Source: Bacteroidales bacterium Bact_22
GTDB taxonomy: Bacteria > Bacteroidota > Bacteroidia > Bacteroidales > F082
Assembly (NCBI GenBank): GCA_001603665.1
Contig: LUZN01000004.1
Coordinates: 1-64,000, forward strand
Direction: 5' to 3'
DNA length: 64,000 nt
The number at the start of each line of letters is the position of its first letter. Within the stretch, counting starts at the first letter, position 1. Shown here piece by piece: positions 1-10,110 of this stretch. Both the position numbers and the translations under genes were made by a program. Under the pieces are notes generated by a model. It had not been told where the DNA came from, made no database searches, and saw only the letters and a list, made by a program, of their open reading frames with translations.

Positions 1-123
1 GCATTTTCATACCACTGCAAACCGCAAATATAACCATTTATTTAATAGGTGTGACAATTATTTTCAAAAAATCGACAATTCAACTTTTTTAACTTTTCTC
101 TTTTATATTTTTAATAAATGTCG

Positions 124-131
124 TATCTTTG
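124..131 (+). promoter_or_regulatory. Bacteroidota -7 box (TATCTTTG)
   Basis: TAnnTTTG followed by GCA, 29 nt before the mutA ATG. Confidence 0.6.
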
Positions 132-160
132 CAAAAAATTTTCGAAAATTTTAAACTATC

Positions 161-2011
161 ATGAGTAACCACAAAAAACTTTTTGAGGAATTTCCTCCGG
201 TGACGACCGAACAATGGGAAGCCGTCATCGAAAAAGACCTCAAAGGAGCCGATTACAACAAGAAACTTGTCTGGAAAACAGCCGAAGGTTTCCAGGTAAG
301 GCCGTACTATCGCGCTGAAAATCTCAAGGATATACCATGGCTCGACACCAAACCGGGCGAATTTCCGTATATCCGCAGCACGAAAGAAGAAGGCAACGAC
401 TGGCTGGTGTGCGAAGATATAGTGGTTAACGATTACCACGAAGCTAATAAGAAAGCCCTCGACGCACTTAACCGCGGAGCTACAGCACTGTCGTTCCGCC
501 TCCAGTACGACAAGCCTTACGACGCTGTCGAGATATCAGGCCTCCTCAACGGCATCGTAGCCGAAGCCGTCGAAATCAACTTCTACAACAACAAGTATCA
601 TCTGCCACTCCTCGAGATGATGTCGAAGATCCCGGGCATCCGTGGCTCGCTGAACTACGACCCGCTGACACGCTACATCCGTCGCGGCACATGGTTCATC
701 ACCGAGAGCACCGATATGGAACTCGCGGCAATACTTACAAAAGCCGAGATTCCTAACGTCCAGACCATTGGCGTCAACGCTCACGTGTTCACCAACGCCG
801 GCGCTACCATCTCGCAGGAAATGGGTATCGCCCTCTCAGTAGGCGTCGAATACATCGAGCAGCTTCTTGCCAAAGGCATGACTATCGACGAGATAGCACC
901 GAAGATGCGCTTCAACGTCGCCGTGGGTCAGACCTACTTCATGGAGATGGCCAAGATGCGCGCCTACCGTATGCTCTGGGCTGAGATACTCAAGGCTTAC
1001 GGCGCCAAAGAAGAGAACTGCAAGATCCGTATCCATGCCTTTAACGCATTGATTAACATGAGTTTATACGACCCGTACGTCAACATGCTGCGTACCACCA
1101 CTGGTACGATGTCGGCAGTGCTCGGCGGTGTCGATTCCTTCTGCGTCACCCCATTCGACGCCACCTTCGAAGAGGCTACCGAGTTCGCCGATCGTATCTC
1201 GCGTAACCAGCAACTCATCCTCAAGGAAGAGTCGCACTTCGACAAGGTCGCCGACCCGGCCGCGGGCTCATATTACATCGAGAATCTTACAGAATCCATC
1301 GCCACCGCCGCATGGAACGTCTTCCTCCAGATTCAGGACGAAGGCGGCTACCTCGCCTCGGTACGCAAAGGCACTATCCAAAATATCGTGAAGGAAAGCG
1401 CAGCGAAACGCTTCAGCAACGTCGCAACACGCCGCGAGACCATACTCGGAACCAACCAGTTCCCGAACTTCACCGAAGTGATGAAGTTCGACCCGGCCGA
1501 GTGGGTGTTCAAAGCCGACAGCAAACGCGAAGCCAACGCCGAAGTCGAGACAATCGACACATTCCGCGTGGCACAGCAGTTTGAGGCGATGCGCTACGCC
1601 ACCGACGTCTACGCTAAAGACCATAAACGTCCTACCGCATGGATGTTTACCTATGGTAACCTCGCAATGCGTAAGGCTCGTGCCAACTTCGCATCGAACT
1701 TTTTCGCATGCGCTGGCTTCGAAGTGGTCGACAACCCAGGCTTCAAGACCCTTGAAGAAGGCATTGAAGCAGCACGTAAGGTGAAACCTGAGATCGTGGT
1801 CATCTGCTCGTCCGACGAGGAATACGGCGAAGGCAACGCCCTCAAGGTCTACGAAGAGCTGAAGAACGAGACCATCGTGGTGCTCGCGGGTAACCCTGAA
1901 GGCACCGTCGACATCCTCAAAGAGGCCGGCCTCGAATACTTCATCCACGTCAAGAGCAACGTCCTCGAGACATTGCTGAGTTTCCAGAAAAAATTAGGTA
2001 TAACGAAATAA
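161..2011 (+). CDS. mutA: methylmalonyl-CoA mutase small (beta) subunit
   Basis: 616 aa ORF with MCM-like motifs (FRLQYDKPYDAVEISGLLNGI, DPAAGSYYIENLT), directly upstream of the large subunit; -7 box at 124-131. Confidence 0.93.
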   Translation: MSNHKKLFEEFPPVTTEQWEAVIEKDLKGADYNKKLVWKTAEGFQVRPYYRAENLKDIPWLDTKPGEFPYIRSTKEEGNDWLVCEDIVVNDYHEANKKALDALNRGATALSFRLQYDKPYDAVEISGLLNGIVAEAVEINFYNNKYHLPLLEMMSKIPGIRGSLNYDPLTRYIRRGTWFITESTDMELAAILTKAEIPNVQTIGVNAHVFTNAGATISQEMGIALSVGVEYIEQLLAKGMTIDEIAPKMRFNVAVGQTYFMEMAKMRAYRMLWAEILKAYGAKEENCKIRIHAFNALINMSLYDPYVNMLRTTTGTMSAVLGGVDSFCVTPFDATFEEATEFADRISRNQQLILKEESHFDKVADPAAGSYYIENLTESIATAAWNVFLQIQDEGGYLASVRKGTIQNIVKESAAKRFSNVATRRETILGTNQFPNFTEVMKFDPAEWVFKADSKREANAEVETIDTFRVAQQFEAMRYATDVYAKDHKRPTAWMFTYGNLAMRKARANFASNFFACAGFEVVDNPGFKTLEEGIEAARKVKPEIVVICSSDEEYGEGNALKVYEELKNETIVVLAGNPEGTVDILKEAGLEYFIHVKSNVLETLLSFQKKLGITK

Positions 2012-2025
2012 GAAAGGAGTAAGCA

Positions 2026-4164
2026 ATGAAACCAGATTTCAAGAGTATCAACATCAACGCTATACCTAAGTCACATATCAAAGCTGACTATAAGCCTGAC
2101 TGGGAGACAGTTGAACATATAAACGTGAAGCCGGTTTATACGGCTGAAGACCTCGAAGGTATGGAGCACCTCAACTATGCTGCAGGTATCGCCCCGTATC
2201 TCCGCGGACCTTATTCAACGATGTATGTGATGCGTCCTTGGACCGTCCGTCAGTATGCCGGTTTCTCGACTGCTGAGGAGTCAAACGCATTCTACCGCCG
2301 TAACATCGCCGCCGGACAGAAAGGTCTGTCGGTGGCATTCGACCTTGCTACTCACCGTGGTTATGACGCTGACCATGAACGCGTTATGGGCGATGTGGGT
2401 AAGGCAGGCGTGAGTATCTGCTCAGTCGAAGACATGAAAGTGTTGTTCGACCAGATTCCTTTGAATAAGATGTCAGTGTCAATGACAATGAACGGCGCGG
2501 TGTTGCCGATTTTGGCATTCTACATCGTGGCCGCTCTCGAACAAGGCGCAAAATATGAAGAATTGCAGGGTACAATCCAGAACGACATCTTGAAGGAGTT
2601 CATGGTGCGTAACACCTATATCTATCCTCCGGAGTTCTCAATGCGTATCATCGCCGATATCTTCGCGTTCACATCGCAGAACATGCCGAAGTTCAACAGC
2701 ATCTCAATCTCCGGCTACCACATGCAGGAGGCTGGTGCAACTTGCGACATCGAGCTGGCTTACACCCTCGCCGATGGCTGGGATTACCTCCGCACAGGTG
2801 TCAAGTCGGGCTTGGACATCGACGCTTTCGCTCCACGTCTGTCGTTCTTCTGGTGCTCCGGAATGAACCACTTCATGGAGATCGCAAAGATGCGTGCCGC
2901 TCGTATGCTGTGGGCTAAGATCGTGAAGACCTTCAACCCGAAGAGCGAGAAATCACTGGCATTGCGTACTCACACCCAGACTTCAGGATGGTCGCTCACC
3001 GAGCAGGACCCGTTCAACAACGTGGCCCGTACATGTATCGAAGCTATGGGTGCAGCTCTCGGTCACACACAGTCGTTGCACACCAACGCTTTGGACGAGG
3101 CTATCGCATTGCCTACCGACTTCAGCGCACGTATCGCCCGTAACACCCAGATTTACATCCAGGAAGAGACCAACGTCTGCCGCGTGGTCGACCCATGGGC
3201 AGGTTCATATTATGTCGAGTCGTTGACTCGCGACATCTACGAGCGCGCTTGGGCTCACATCCAGGAGGTTGAGGCGATGGGCGGCATGGCCAAGGCTATC
3301 GAGACAGGTCTTCCGAAGATGCGTATCGAAGAGGCCGCAGCCCGCAAGCAGGCTAAGATCGACGCCGGCACCGAGACCATCGTGGGTATCAACAAATACC
3401 GCCTCGAACATGAGGACAGCATCGACACCCTCGAGGTCGATAACACAGCGGTGCGCGAGTCGCAGATCCGCCGTCTGAAAGAGTTGAAGGCTAACCGTAA
3501 CGAAGCCGACGTGCAGCGTTGCCTCGATGCCATCACCGAGTCGGTGAAGACAGGCAAGGGCAACCTCTTGGCATTGGCTGTCGAGGCCGCGAAATGCCGT
3601 GCAACATTGGGTGAGATCTCTATGGCATGCGAGAAGATCGTGGGCCGTTATAAAGCTGTAATTCGTTCAATATCAGGAGTTTATTCTATGGAAGCAAAAG
3701 GTAATGACAAATTCGCCAAGGCGCAGGCCATGGCCGATGAGTTCGCAAAACTCGAAGGTCGTCGTCCTCGTATCATGATCGCCAAGATGGGTCAGGATGG
3801 TCACGACCGTGGCGCTAAGGTCGTCGCTACAGGCTACGCCGATATAGGTTTCGACGTCGATATGGGACCGTTGTTCCAGACTCCGGCCGAGACAGCACGT
3901 CAGGCGGTGGAAAACGACGTCCACGTGGTCGGCGTGTCATCACTGGCAGCAGGTCATAAAACCCTTGTGCCTCAGGTGATAGCAGAACTCGAGAAGCTCG
4001 GTCGTCCGGACATCATGGTGGTGGTGGGCGGCGTCATCCCGCACCAGGACTACCAGTTCCTGTACGACGCAGGCGCAGCAGCCATCTTCGGACCAGGCAC
4101 CATCGTCTCGGATTCGGCAATCAAGATGTTGGAGTTGCTCATTGCAATGCGCAAACATCAATAA
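2026..4164 (+). CDS. mutB: methylmalonyl-CoA mutase large (alpha) subunit with C-terminal B12-binding domain
   Basis: 712 aa; [80 protein letters not shown] (B12-binding DxHxxG). Confidence 0.97.
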   Translation: MKPDFKSININAIPKSHIKADYKPDWETVEHINVKPVYTAEDLEGMEHLNYAAGIAPYLRGPYSTMYVMRPWTVRQYAGFSTAEESNAFYRRNIAAGQKGLSVAFDLATHRGYDADHERVMGDVGKAGVSICSVEDMKVLFDQIPLNKMSVSMTMNGAVLPILAFYIVAALEQGAKYEELQGTIQNDILKEFMVRNTYIYPPEFSMRIIADIFAFTSQNMPKFNSISISGYHMQEAGATCDIELAYTLADGWDYLRTGVKSGLDIDAFAPRLSFFWCSGMNHFMEIAKMRAARMLWAKIVKTFNPKSEKSLALRTHTQTSGWSLTEQDPFNNVARTCIEAMGAALGHTQSLHTNALDEAIALPTDFSARIARNTQIYIQEETNVCRVVDPWAGSYYVESLTRDIYERAWAHIQEVEAMGGMAKAIETGLPKMRIEEAAARKQAKIDAGTETIVGINKYRLEHEDSIDTLEVDNTAVRESQIRRLKELKANRNEADVQRCLDAITESVKTGKGNLLALAVEAAKCRATLGEISMACEKIVGRYKAVIRSISGVYSMEAKGNDKFAKAQAMADEFAKLEGRRPRIMIAKMGQDGHDRGAKVVATGYADIGFDVDMGPLFQTPAETARQAVENDVHVVGVSSLAAGHKTLVPQVIAELEKLGRPDIMVVVGGVIPHQDYQFLYDAGAAAIFGPGTIVSDSAIKMLELLIAMRKHQ

Positions 4165-4175
4165 CGTCATATTAA

Positions 4176-4817
4176 ATGGCGAAAAACAATTACTATGTGG
4201 TTTGGGTCGGTCGTCAGACCGGCGTCTTCGGCAGCTGGGACGAATGCAAGCAGCAGGTCGAAGGGTTCCAAGGTGCGAAATATAAAGGATTTCCAACCAA
4301 GGAGGCCGCGGAAGTCGCATTTCAGGCTGGTCCTGAGTATGATGATGATTGTACGGGGACACGAACAGCTGCGACAGTCCGCTGGGAGTCGTTACCACTC
4401 GGCACGCCGAAACCCGAACTCAACGCCATAGCAGTCGACGCGGCATGCTCCGGTAATCCTGGTAAGATGGAATACCGGGGCGTGTACGTCGCGACAAACA
4501 CCGAGATATTCAAAAGCCCTGTGTTTGAAGGCGGTACCAACAACATAGGGGAGTTCTTAGCCATTGTGCACTGCCTCGCATGGCAGCAGAAAAACCGCAC
4601 CAACCTGCCGATTTATTCCGACTCGTTGAACGGTCAGAAATGGGTGAGTCAGGGGCTTTGCCGGACTAAACTCGTTCAGAATGAGAAGAACAGGTATCTC
4701 TTCCAGGTGATTGCGCGAGCCGAGAAGTGGCTTCACGACAACACCTTCAGGGTGCCGATACGTAAATGGAGAACCGAAATCTGGGGTGAGATACCAGCTG
4801 ATTTCGGTCGTAAGTAA
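4176..4817 (+). CDS. ribonuclease H with N-terminal viroplasmin-type hybrid-binding domain
   Basis: YYVVWVGRQTGVFGSWDECKQQVEGFQGAKYKGF plus RNase H motifs VDAACSGNPG, NNIGEFLAIVHC, YSDS, WGEIPADFGRK. Confidence 0.9.
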   Translation: MAKNNYYVVWVGRQTGVFGSWDECKQQVEGFQGAKYKGFPTKEAAEVAFQAGPEYDDDCTGTRTAATVRWESLPLGTPKPELNAIAVDAACSGNPGKMEYRGVYVATNTEIFKSPVFEGGTNNIGEFLAIVHCLAWQQKNRTNLPIYSDSLNGQKWVSQGLCRTKLVQNEKNRYLFQVIARAEKWLHDNTFRVPIRKWRTEIWGEIPADFGRK

Positions 4818-4832
4818 TTGAAAGTCAACGTC

Positions 4833-5591
4833 ATGATAAAATACGATACTTTTTATATCCGATGCCCTAAATGCGGCGCCTGGCTCGAAGGTCATCTCGT
4901 GAAGTCGGAGATGGTCAATAAATCGATATTGTATTCCGATGGTAAGACGTTGAACGACAATTACATAACCGAGCCGCAAAAGATCATAGCATGTCCGTCG
5001 TGCAGTCATTGGTTCTGGGTCGATGAGTATAAAGAGCCCGTCGTGACCTACACCAAGCCCAGTGTGCCTTATTACAACTGGAATCACTGGCGTTTCTTCG
5101 GCGTCCATTTCAACAGCGTAGAAGGTCGGTTAGCTCTTGTGGAGCATTATAAAAAATGCTTGCAATCCATTGATAATGATAGAGATAAAGAGCTTTATAT
5201 CCGTCGTATGATGTGGTGGGCTTACAACGACCTGGTGCGCAACAACTATCAGATGCATCTTCCTTATCTCCTTTCGGGAAAGATGAGTTTCAACGTGTGG
5301 CGCAAGAACCGTCGCAAGCAGAAGGAGGGTCGCGTGATGTTTAAAAAGCTTCACGACGAGTACATCGACAATATCAAATCGTTGCTTGTGTTGTTGAAAG
5401 GCCGTTACACTCCTGATGATGAGGAATATGAGGCTTCGATATTGGAAATCATTGAGTTATACCGTGAGATGGGTGAGTATGACGAGGCTCAGCGCATCCT
5501 CGACACCATTCCTCGTCGCACGCATTACATCGCGCATATCGAGAAAGAGGTTAAAAATCGCCACGATTTTGTGTTCCTAGTAGCCGGTTGA
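4833..5591 (+). CDS. hypothetical zinc-ribbon protein with C-terminal helical/TPR-like region
   Basis: CPKC...CPSC pair near the N-terminus; ATG at 4833 preferred over TTG at 4818; 3' end overlaps the convergent tcdA-like gene by about 40 bp. Confidence 0.7.
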   Translation: MIKYDTFYIRCPKCGAWLEGHLVKSEMVNKSILYSDGKTLNDNYITEPQKIIACPSCSHWFWVDEYKEPVVTYTKPSVPYYNWNHWRFFGVHFNSVEGRLALVEHYKKCLQSIDNDRDKELYIRRMMWWAYNDLVRNNYQMHLPYLLSGKMSFNVWRKNRRKQKEGRVMFKKLHDEYIDNIKSLLVLLKGRYTPDDEEYEASILEIIELYREMGEYDEAQRILDTIPRRTHYIAHIEKEVKNRHDFVFLVAG

Positions 5592-6297
5592 TGACATGTG
5601 AGGCGCAGAAGCATCCGAAAACGGCCGGCATATACGATATCGTTCCCACAGTAGCTATTTTGTTTTGTTGTTGCTCGTCTTCCACGATGAAGGCGTCGTC
5701 GGCGACCTTTTCCGGTGAGAAGACCACGGTTATTCCTTCGCGGATGCCCAGTCGGTGCAGCCGTTTTCGGATGTAAAATGCCAGTCGGCAGTTGTACGAC
5801 TTCGCGATGTCGCAGATCTCCACCTTGGTGGGGTCGTATTTTCCGCCCGCTCCCATGCAGCTCACTATATTCTGATGATTCTGTATCGCGTAATAGAGCA
5901 GAAACACCTTCGGGGCCATAGTATCGATGGCGTCGACCACGAAGTCGTACTTCTGCGCCATCAGATCTATAATCGATTGATCCTTAAGGTATTGTGTCAG
6001 CACGTGCAGCTTGATGTCGGGGTTGATGTCGCGTATCCTCTCGGCCATGACCTCGGTCTTGAGTCGGCCTACCGTGCTGTCGAGCGCCAACAGCTGGCGG
6101 TTTTTGTTTGTAGGGCTCACGGTGTCGCTGTCGACGATGGTCATCTCACCTATGCCGGCGCGCGCCAGCTGTTCGGCGGCGTAGGCACCTACGCCGCCCA
6201 AGCCAACGACCATTACATGGGTGTTGGCGAGGCGCTCGACACCTTCGTCACCTATTAATATATTAGTGCGCTGTTTCCAGTCTTCCATAGTTTTCAA
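5551..6297 (-). CDS. tcdA: tRNA threonylcarbamoyladenosine dehydratase (ThiF/E1-like)
   Basis: HVMVVGLGGVGAYAAEQLARAGIGEMTIVDSDTVSPTNKNRQL, CMGAGGKYDPTKVEICDIAKS. Confidence 0.92.
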   Translation of the reverse strand: MKTMEDWKQRTNILIGDEGVERLANTHVMVVGLGGVGAYAAEQLARAGIGEMTIVDSDTVSPTNKNRQLLALDSTVGRLKTEVMAERIRDINPDIKLHVLTQYLKDQSIIDLMAQKYDFVVDAIDTMAPKVFLLYYAIQNHQNIVSCMGAGGKYDPTKVEICDIAKSYNCRLAFYIRKRLHRLGIREGITVVFSPEKVADDAFIVEDEQQQNKIATVGTISYMPAVFGCFCASHVINRLLGTQNRGDF

Positions 6298-6889
6298 AAA
6301 TCTTGTTGCACAAAAAATCCATCTCGCATCCCATCAACGACGCCGCCTTGGCGTAGACGTTCTTGATATCCCTTCCCGAGACGTCGGTCTCGAGGAAAAG
6401 CCGATCCACAGGGATGTCTTTTAATATCTTAATCGCTTGATTCTCATTACGATACAAAACTTCACCAAGCGAGATGTAAATATCATATTTCAGCAGCTGC
6501 TGTATCGTCTCCACCGAACTGTTGAAGCCGTGAATCACCCACGGCATCGTGGCTTTCGTCTTCTTCCGCATCTCGATAATCTCCGAATACGCCCTCACGC
6601 AATGCACTATCACCGGCTTCCTCAAATTTTCAGATATTTTTATCATCTCCTCAAAAACCTCAATTTGTTTATCAAAGGTCTCCTTGTGAGCTTTATCTAA
6701 CCCAACCTCGCCAATAGCGAATGCTCCCGTCATTTCGAGTGGTTTTTTCCATTCCGCTTCGCTCCAGTCGAAATGACGAACGTCCCAGGGATGAATCCCC
6801 CAGGTTTTTAATACTTTTTCCTCAAAATTCTCGCTAACAATCTTTATAACAGATTGATTATCAATGTGTGTATGGATGTCGACAAACAT
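6263..6889 (-). CDS. TatD-family hydrolase
   Basis: MFVDIHTHID, WGIHPWD, AIGEVGLDK, PVIVHCVRAYSEI, LFLETDVSGR; contains an in-frame REP-like palindrome (see findings). Confidence 0.9.
   Translation of the reverse strand: MFVDIHTHIDNQSVIKIVSENFEEKVLKTWGIHPWDVRHFDWSEAEWKKPLEMTGAFAIGEVGLDKAHKETFDKQIEVFEEMIKISENLRKPVIVHCVRAYSEIIEMRKKTKATMPWVIHGFNSSVETIQQLLKYDIYISLGEVLYRNENQAIKILKDIPVDRLFLETDVSGRDIKNVYAKAASLMGCEMDFLCNKIFENYGRLETAH
6728..6778 (-). repeat. REP-like palindrome inside the tatD-like CDS
   Basis: CGTCATTTCGA ... TCGAAATGACG perfect 11-bp arms; - strand CGTCATTTCGACTGGAGCGAAGCGGAATGGAAAAAACC. Confidence 0.9.
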
Positions 6890-7593
6890 CAGAAATCGAC
6901 ATTCGGTTGGGCGATGAGCTCCATCTCGTTGAGCTCGAGTGCCATGAGGTTGCCGAAGCCCACCTTCTGGTCACGGTAATAAACGCCGTTGTCGAGAGCT
7001 ATGAAATCGTAGCCTGTCGAGTCGAGGAACAGCTGGATAAGGCTGTGTTCCACCGGCACATGACCGTGAATTATCTTCTTGCCTCCGATCTTGCTGGTGT
7101 CGACCTTGAAGTCGCGCACCCAAAGCATCGACATGGTGTCGTCAAACGGGTCCTGGATGTTGAAGTTCATGCCGGCGTGGACAAGGATATACTTGTCGAG
7201 TTCGATGAAATACTTGCCTTTTGCCATCCACTCGATATATCGTTTGTCGATGTCACGCGGACGTCTCACCCCGAAACTGGCCAGCGTGGTCTTGGCGCCG
7301 TAACGCTCCCATTCCTTCTGAATGCTGCTCTTGCCAAGCCATCTGTGCTGGTCTTTCTCGTACGAGTTCATGCAGTAATACTCGTGGTTTCCGATGAGAT
7401 AGTCGACTTTATAGCCGTTCTCCTGCAGACTCATGATGTAGTCGATAACGCCCTTGCCGTCGGGACCGCGGTCGATGTAGTCGCCGAGGAAATAGATGTT
7501 ATCCTCCTTTGAAGGCTGTATGCCGTTCTCTATCAACTGCTTAAGCGTGTTGACGCAGCCGTGGATGTCAGGTATAACCCAGGTTTTTGCCAT
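6889..7593 (-). CDS. serine/threonine-type metallophosphoesterase
   Basis: VIPDIHGCVNTL, FLGDYIDRGPDGKGV, LIGNHEYY, IIHGHVPV. Confidence 0.92.
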   Translation of the reverse strand: MAKTWVIPDIHGCVNTLKQLIENGIQPSKEDNIYFLGDYIDRGPDGKGVIDYIMSLQENGYKVDYLIGNHEYYCMNSYEKDQHRWLGKSSIQKEWERYGAKTTLASFGVRRPRDIDKRYIEWMAKGKYFIELDKYILVHAGMNFNIQDPFDDTMSMLWVRDFKVDTSKIGGKKIIHGHVPVEHSLIQLFLDSTGYDFIALDNGVYYRDQKVGFGNLMALELNEMELIAQPNVDF

Positions 7594-7601
7594 GTCAGTG
7601 T

Positions 7602-8348
7602 TTATTTTGCTTTTCCTTGATTGGCAACGCTTTGCATCTTCTTTGCGATTTCCTCAGGGTCACCGAGGAAGAAGTCGTTCTTAAGATTCATATTGTCGTC
7701 AAACTCAAAGATATAAGGTATTGCTGTCGGGATATTGAATTTAATGATCTCGTCTTCGCCCATGTTTTTCAGCTCTTTCACAATGCCGCGCAGACTGTTG
7801 CCGTGGGCCACCACCATCACCTCGTCATGCTTCTCGAAAGCCTTGAGTATCACTTCTTTATAATATGGCATGAGACGCGCGATGGTGTCTTTCAGCGACT
7901 CGGTGAGCGGAATCTGGTCGTCGGTCATCTCGGCATAACGCGGATCCTGACGCGGACTCTTCGGGTCGTCCATGGCCAACGCCGGAGGCTGCACATCGAA
8001 GCAACGACGCCATCTCAACACCTGTTCCTCACCGTATTTCTTCGCCATATCGACCTTATTCAAGCCCTGCAGCTGACCGTAGCTCTTTTCGTTGAGGCGC
8101 CAGCTCTTGTAAACCGGCAGCCAGTCCATATCCATCACATCGAGAATGTTGTTGAGCGTCTTGATGGCTCTTTTCAAGTATGATGTGAAACAGACTTCAG
8201 GCTTATAACCATTGTCTTTCAACGACTTACCAGCTTCGATGGCTTCCTGCACACCCTTCTCCGACAAATCAACATTGGTCCAACCCGTGAAGAGGTTGAG
8301 CTTGTTCCATTCGCTTTCGCCGTGGCGAACTAATATTAATTTTTTCAT
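7602..8348 (-). CDS. gpmA: 2,3-bisphosphoglycerate-dependent phosphoglycerate mutase
   Basis: KLILVRHGESEWNKLNLFTGWTNVDLSEKG, WRLNEKSYGQLQGLNK, VVAHGNSLRGIVK. Confidence 0.97.
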   Translation of the reverse strand: MKKLILVRHGESEWNKLNLFTGWTNVDLSEKGVQEAIEAGKSLKDNGYKPEVCFTSYLKRAIKTLNNILDVMDMDWLPVYKSWRLNEKSYGQLQGLNKVDMAKKYGEEQVLRWRRCFDVQPPALAMDDPKSPRQDPRYAEMTDDQIPLTESLKDTIARLMPYYKEVILKAFEKHDEVMVVAHGNSLRGIVKELKNMGEDEIIKFNIPTAIPYIFEFDDNMNLKNDFFLGDPEEIAKKMQSVANQGKAK

Positions 8349-8383
8349 TTTTATGACCTATTAATAAAATGCAAAAATAATAA

Positions 8384-8419
8384 AAACTTTACAAACTTTG
8401 TAAACTTTATAAACTTTTT
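8384..8419. repeat. 9-bp tandem repeat AAACTTTNN x4 in the divergent gpmA/deacetylase intergenic region
   Basis: AAACTTTAC AAACTTTGT AAACTTTAT AAACTTTTT. Confidence 0.85.
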
Positions 8420-8434
8420 TACTAATTTTGCGGT

Positions 8435-9061
8435 ATGAGAATGGTCAAACCTACAAGAATTTTCAGGATGTTTTATCCTTCTCTGCTTTGGCATATGCCG
8501 AAGACAGGCAAGAAAACTATATATCTTACTTTCGACGACGGCCCGCATCCGCTGATAACTCCGCTGGTGCTCGACATCCTCAAGCGCTACGATGCAAAAG
8601 CCACATTTTTCTGCATCGGAAATAATGTAAAACAATATCCGGCTACCTTCGAAATGATTAAAAAAGAAGGCCACGCTATCGGCTGTCATACATTTAATCA
8701 CGAAAACGGCTGGAAGACGAAAAACGACGATTACATCAAATCGTTTCAAGAGGCTAACGAATTGATTCACAGCAACTTATTCCGTCCACCTCACGGTAAG
8801 ATAAAATATTCCCAAATAAAAAAATTATCAATTATCAATTCTCAATTGTCAGTTGTTGCATGGACAGTCATCGCCTACGACTGGGATCACTCCCTTTCTC
8901 CACGAAGGGTTTATAAAAACGTGATTCGCAATGCAGGCGACGGCGCCATCGTGACATTCCACGACAGCTTGAAGGCATATACAAATATGATTACAGCACT
9001 GCCGAAGGTTTTGGAGCATTACAAAAACAAGGGTTATGAGTTCAAATCGATAAAAATTTAA
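8435..9061 (+). CDS. polysaccharide deacetylase (NodB homology) family protein
   Basis: TIYLTFDDGPHPLITPLVLDILKRYDAKATFFCIGNN, HTFNH, FRPPHGK, FHDS; ATG at 8470 is an alternative start. Confidence 0.92.
   Translation: MRMVKPTRIFRMFYPSLLWHMPKTGKKTIYLTFDDGPHPLITPLVLDILKRYDAKATFFCIGNNVKQYPATFEMIKKEGHAIGCHTFNHENGWKTKNDDYIKSFQEANELIHSNLFRPPHGKIKYSQIKKLSIINSQLSVVAWTVIAYDWDHSLSPRRVYKNVIRNAGDGAIVTFHDSLKAYTNMITALPKVLEHYKNKGYEFKSIKI
8824..8851 (+). repeat. heptanucleotide tandem repeat ATTNTCA x4 inside the deacetylase CDS
   Basis: ATTATCA ATTATCA ATTCTCA ATTGTCA. Confidence 0.9.
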
Positions 9062-9138
9062 TAAAAAACTTGTTATTATTCAAAGAAATACATATTTTTG
9101 CAAAAATTTAACTCCATTATTAACAAAAATAAATCATC

Positions 9139-10098
9139 ATGAAAGCAAGAAAACTTTTGTCATTATTAGCTATTGCAGTCCTTGTTATGGGTCTTGTCGC
9201 ATGTAAGGACAAGAAGAGCAGCAGCTCAACACCATCAACCAACACTACTCAAAAATATTTTAAGGTTGAAGGCGCAAATTATGTATCATCATCATTCCCT
9301 CAGTCAACATCTGATGTTGAAGTTGTTGCAGCTATGAACCCTGCAGTTTTGGCTGGCGGTTCCGACTATGTTACAGTCGAATCACCTGTTCCTGCTGAAA
9401 AGGTTTTGGTCGGTGTCGGTGGTGTTAAAGGTTACTATGAGGTTCCAACAGAAGCCCGTGCTTTTGATAAGAACAGGATTATTTACGACTTCATCATGAT
9501 CATCAATCAGAATCTGACACAGGAAGAATTCACGGTAACAGTTGCAATTGTTGATGAAGACGGCGAAATCAGTTTGACATTCGAGACAACTATGCATTTG
9601 ATTGCAGCAGGTACTGGTCAATTGCAAGTCAGCTTGGCGTTCGATACTCCAAAAGATGTCGACCTTCATCTGTTTGAGCCTAACGGATACCATATCTACT
9701 ATGGTGACAGAGAGAGTGAAAATGGCGGTAAGCTCGATGTCGACTCAAATGCAGATTGCTACATAGATAACATCAACCACGAGAACATTTTCTATGGTGA
9801 TAATGCATATGTCGAACCAGGTGAATACACTGTGTATGTCGATATGTGGGAAAACTGCGATGAAAGCTTCCCGACAAACTTCGTTTTGACAGTGTTCTAT
9901 GAAGGCGAATTGCTTGAAACTGTCGATGGTATCAACCCAATCGCCGGTCACTTCCCGGCTGATGAGCCGAGCAATTTCTGCCAGCTCAACAACATCCAGC
10001 CTGTTTGCCACTTCATCATTCCTGACAATGGCCAGGCAAAACCAGCAAAATCTCTGAAAACAGACCTTCCTGCATTCTTGAGATCAGCAAATAAATAA
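9139..10098 (+). CDS. putative lipoprotein with DUF2135/YfaP-like beta-sandwich region
   Basis: lipobox VMGLVAC; VSLAFDTPKDVDLHLFEPNGYHIYYGD...DVDSNADCYIDNINHENIFYGDNAYVEPGEYTVYVDMWENC. Confidence 0.65.
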   Translation: MKARKLLSLLAIAVLVMGLVACKDKKSSSSTPSTNTTQKYFKVEGANYVSSSFPQSTSDVEVVAAMNPAVLAGGSDYVTVESPVPAEKVLVGVGGVKGYYEVPTEARAFDKNRIIYDFIMIINQNLTQEEFTVTVAIVDEDGEISLTFETTMHLIAAGTGQLQVSLAFDTPKDVDLHLFEPNGYHIYYGDRESENGGKLDVDSNADCYIDNINHENIFYGDNAYVEPGEYTVYVDMWENCDESFPTNFVLTVFYEGELLETVDGINPIAGHFPADEPSNFCQLNNIQPVCHFIIPDNGQAKPAKSLKTDLPAFLRSANK

Positions 10099-10110
10099 AT
10101 GGTAGAAATA

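Noticed and set aside
1268-1948. 226-aa minus-strand ORF within mutA
   Set aside because: Shadow ORF from GC-skewed codon usage of mutA; no domain.
5551-5591. Overlap of the convergent zinc-ribbon gene and tcdA considered as a possible frameshift or misannotation
   Set aside because: Both reading frames have plausible C-termini; short convergent 3' overlaps are common.
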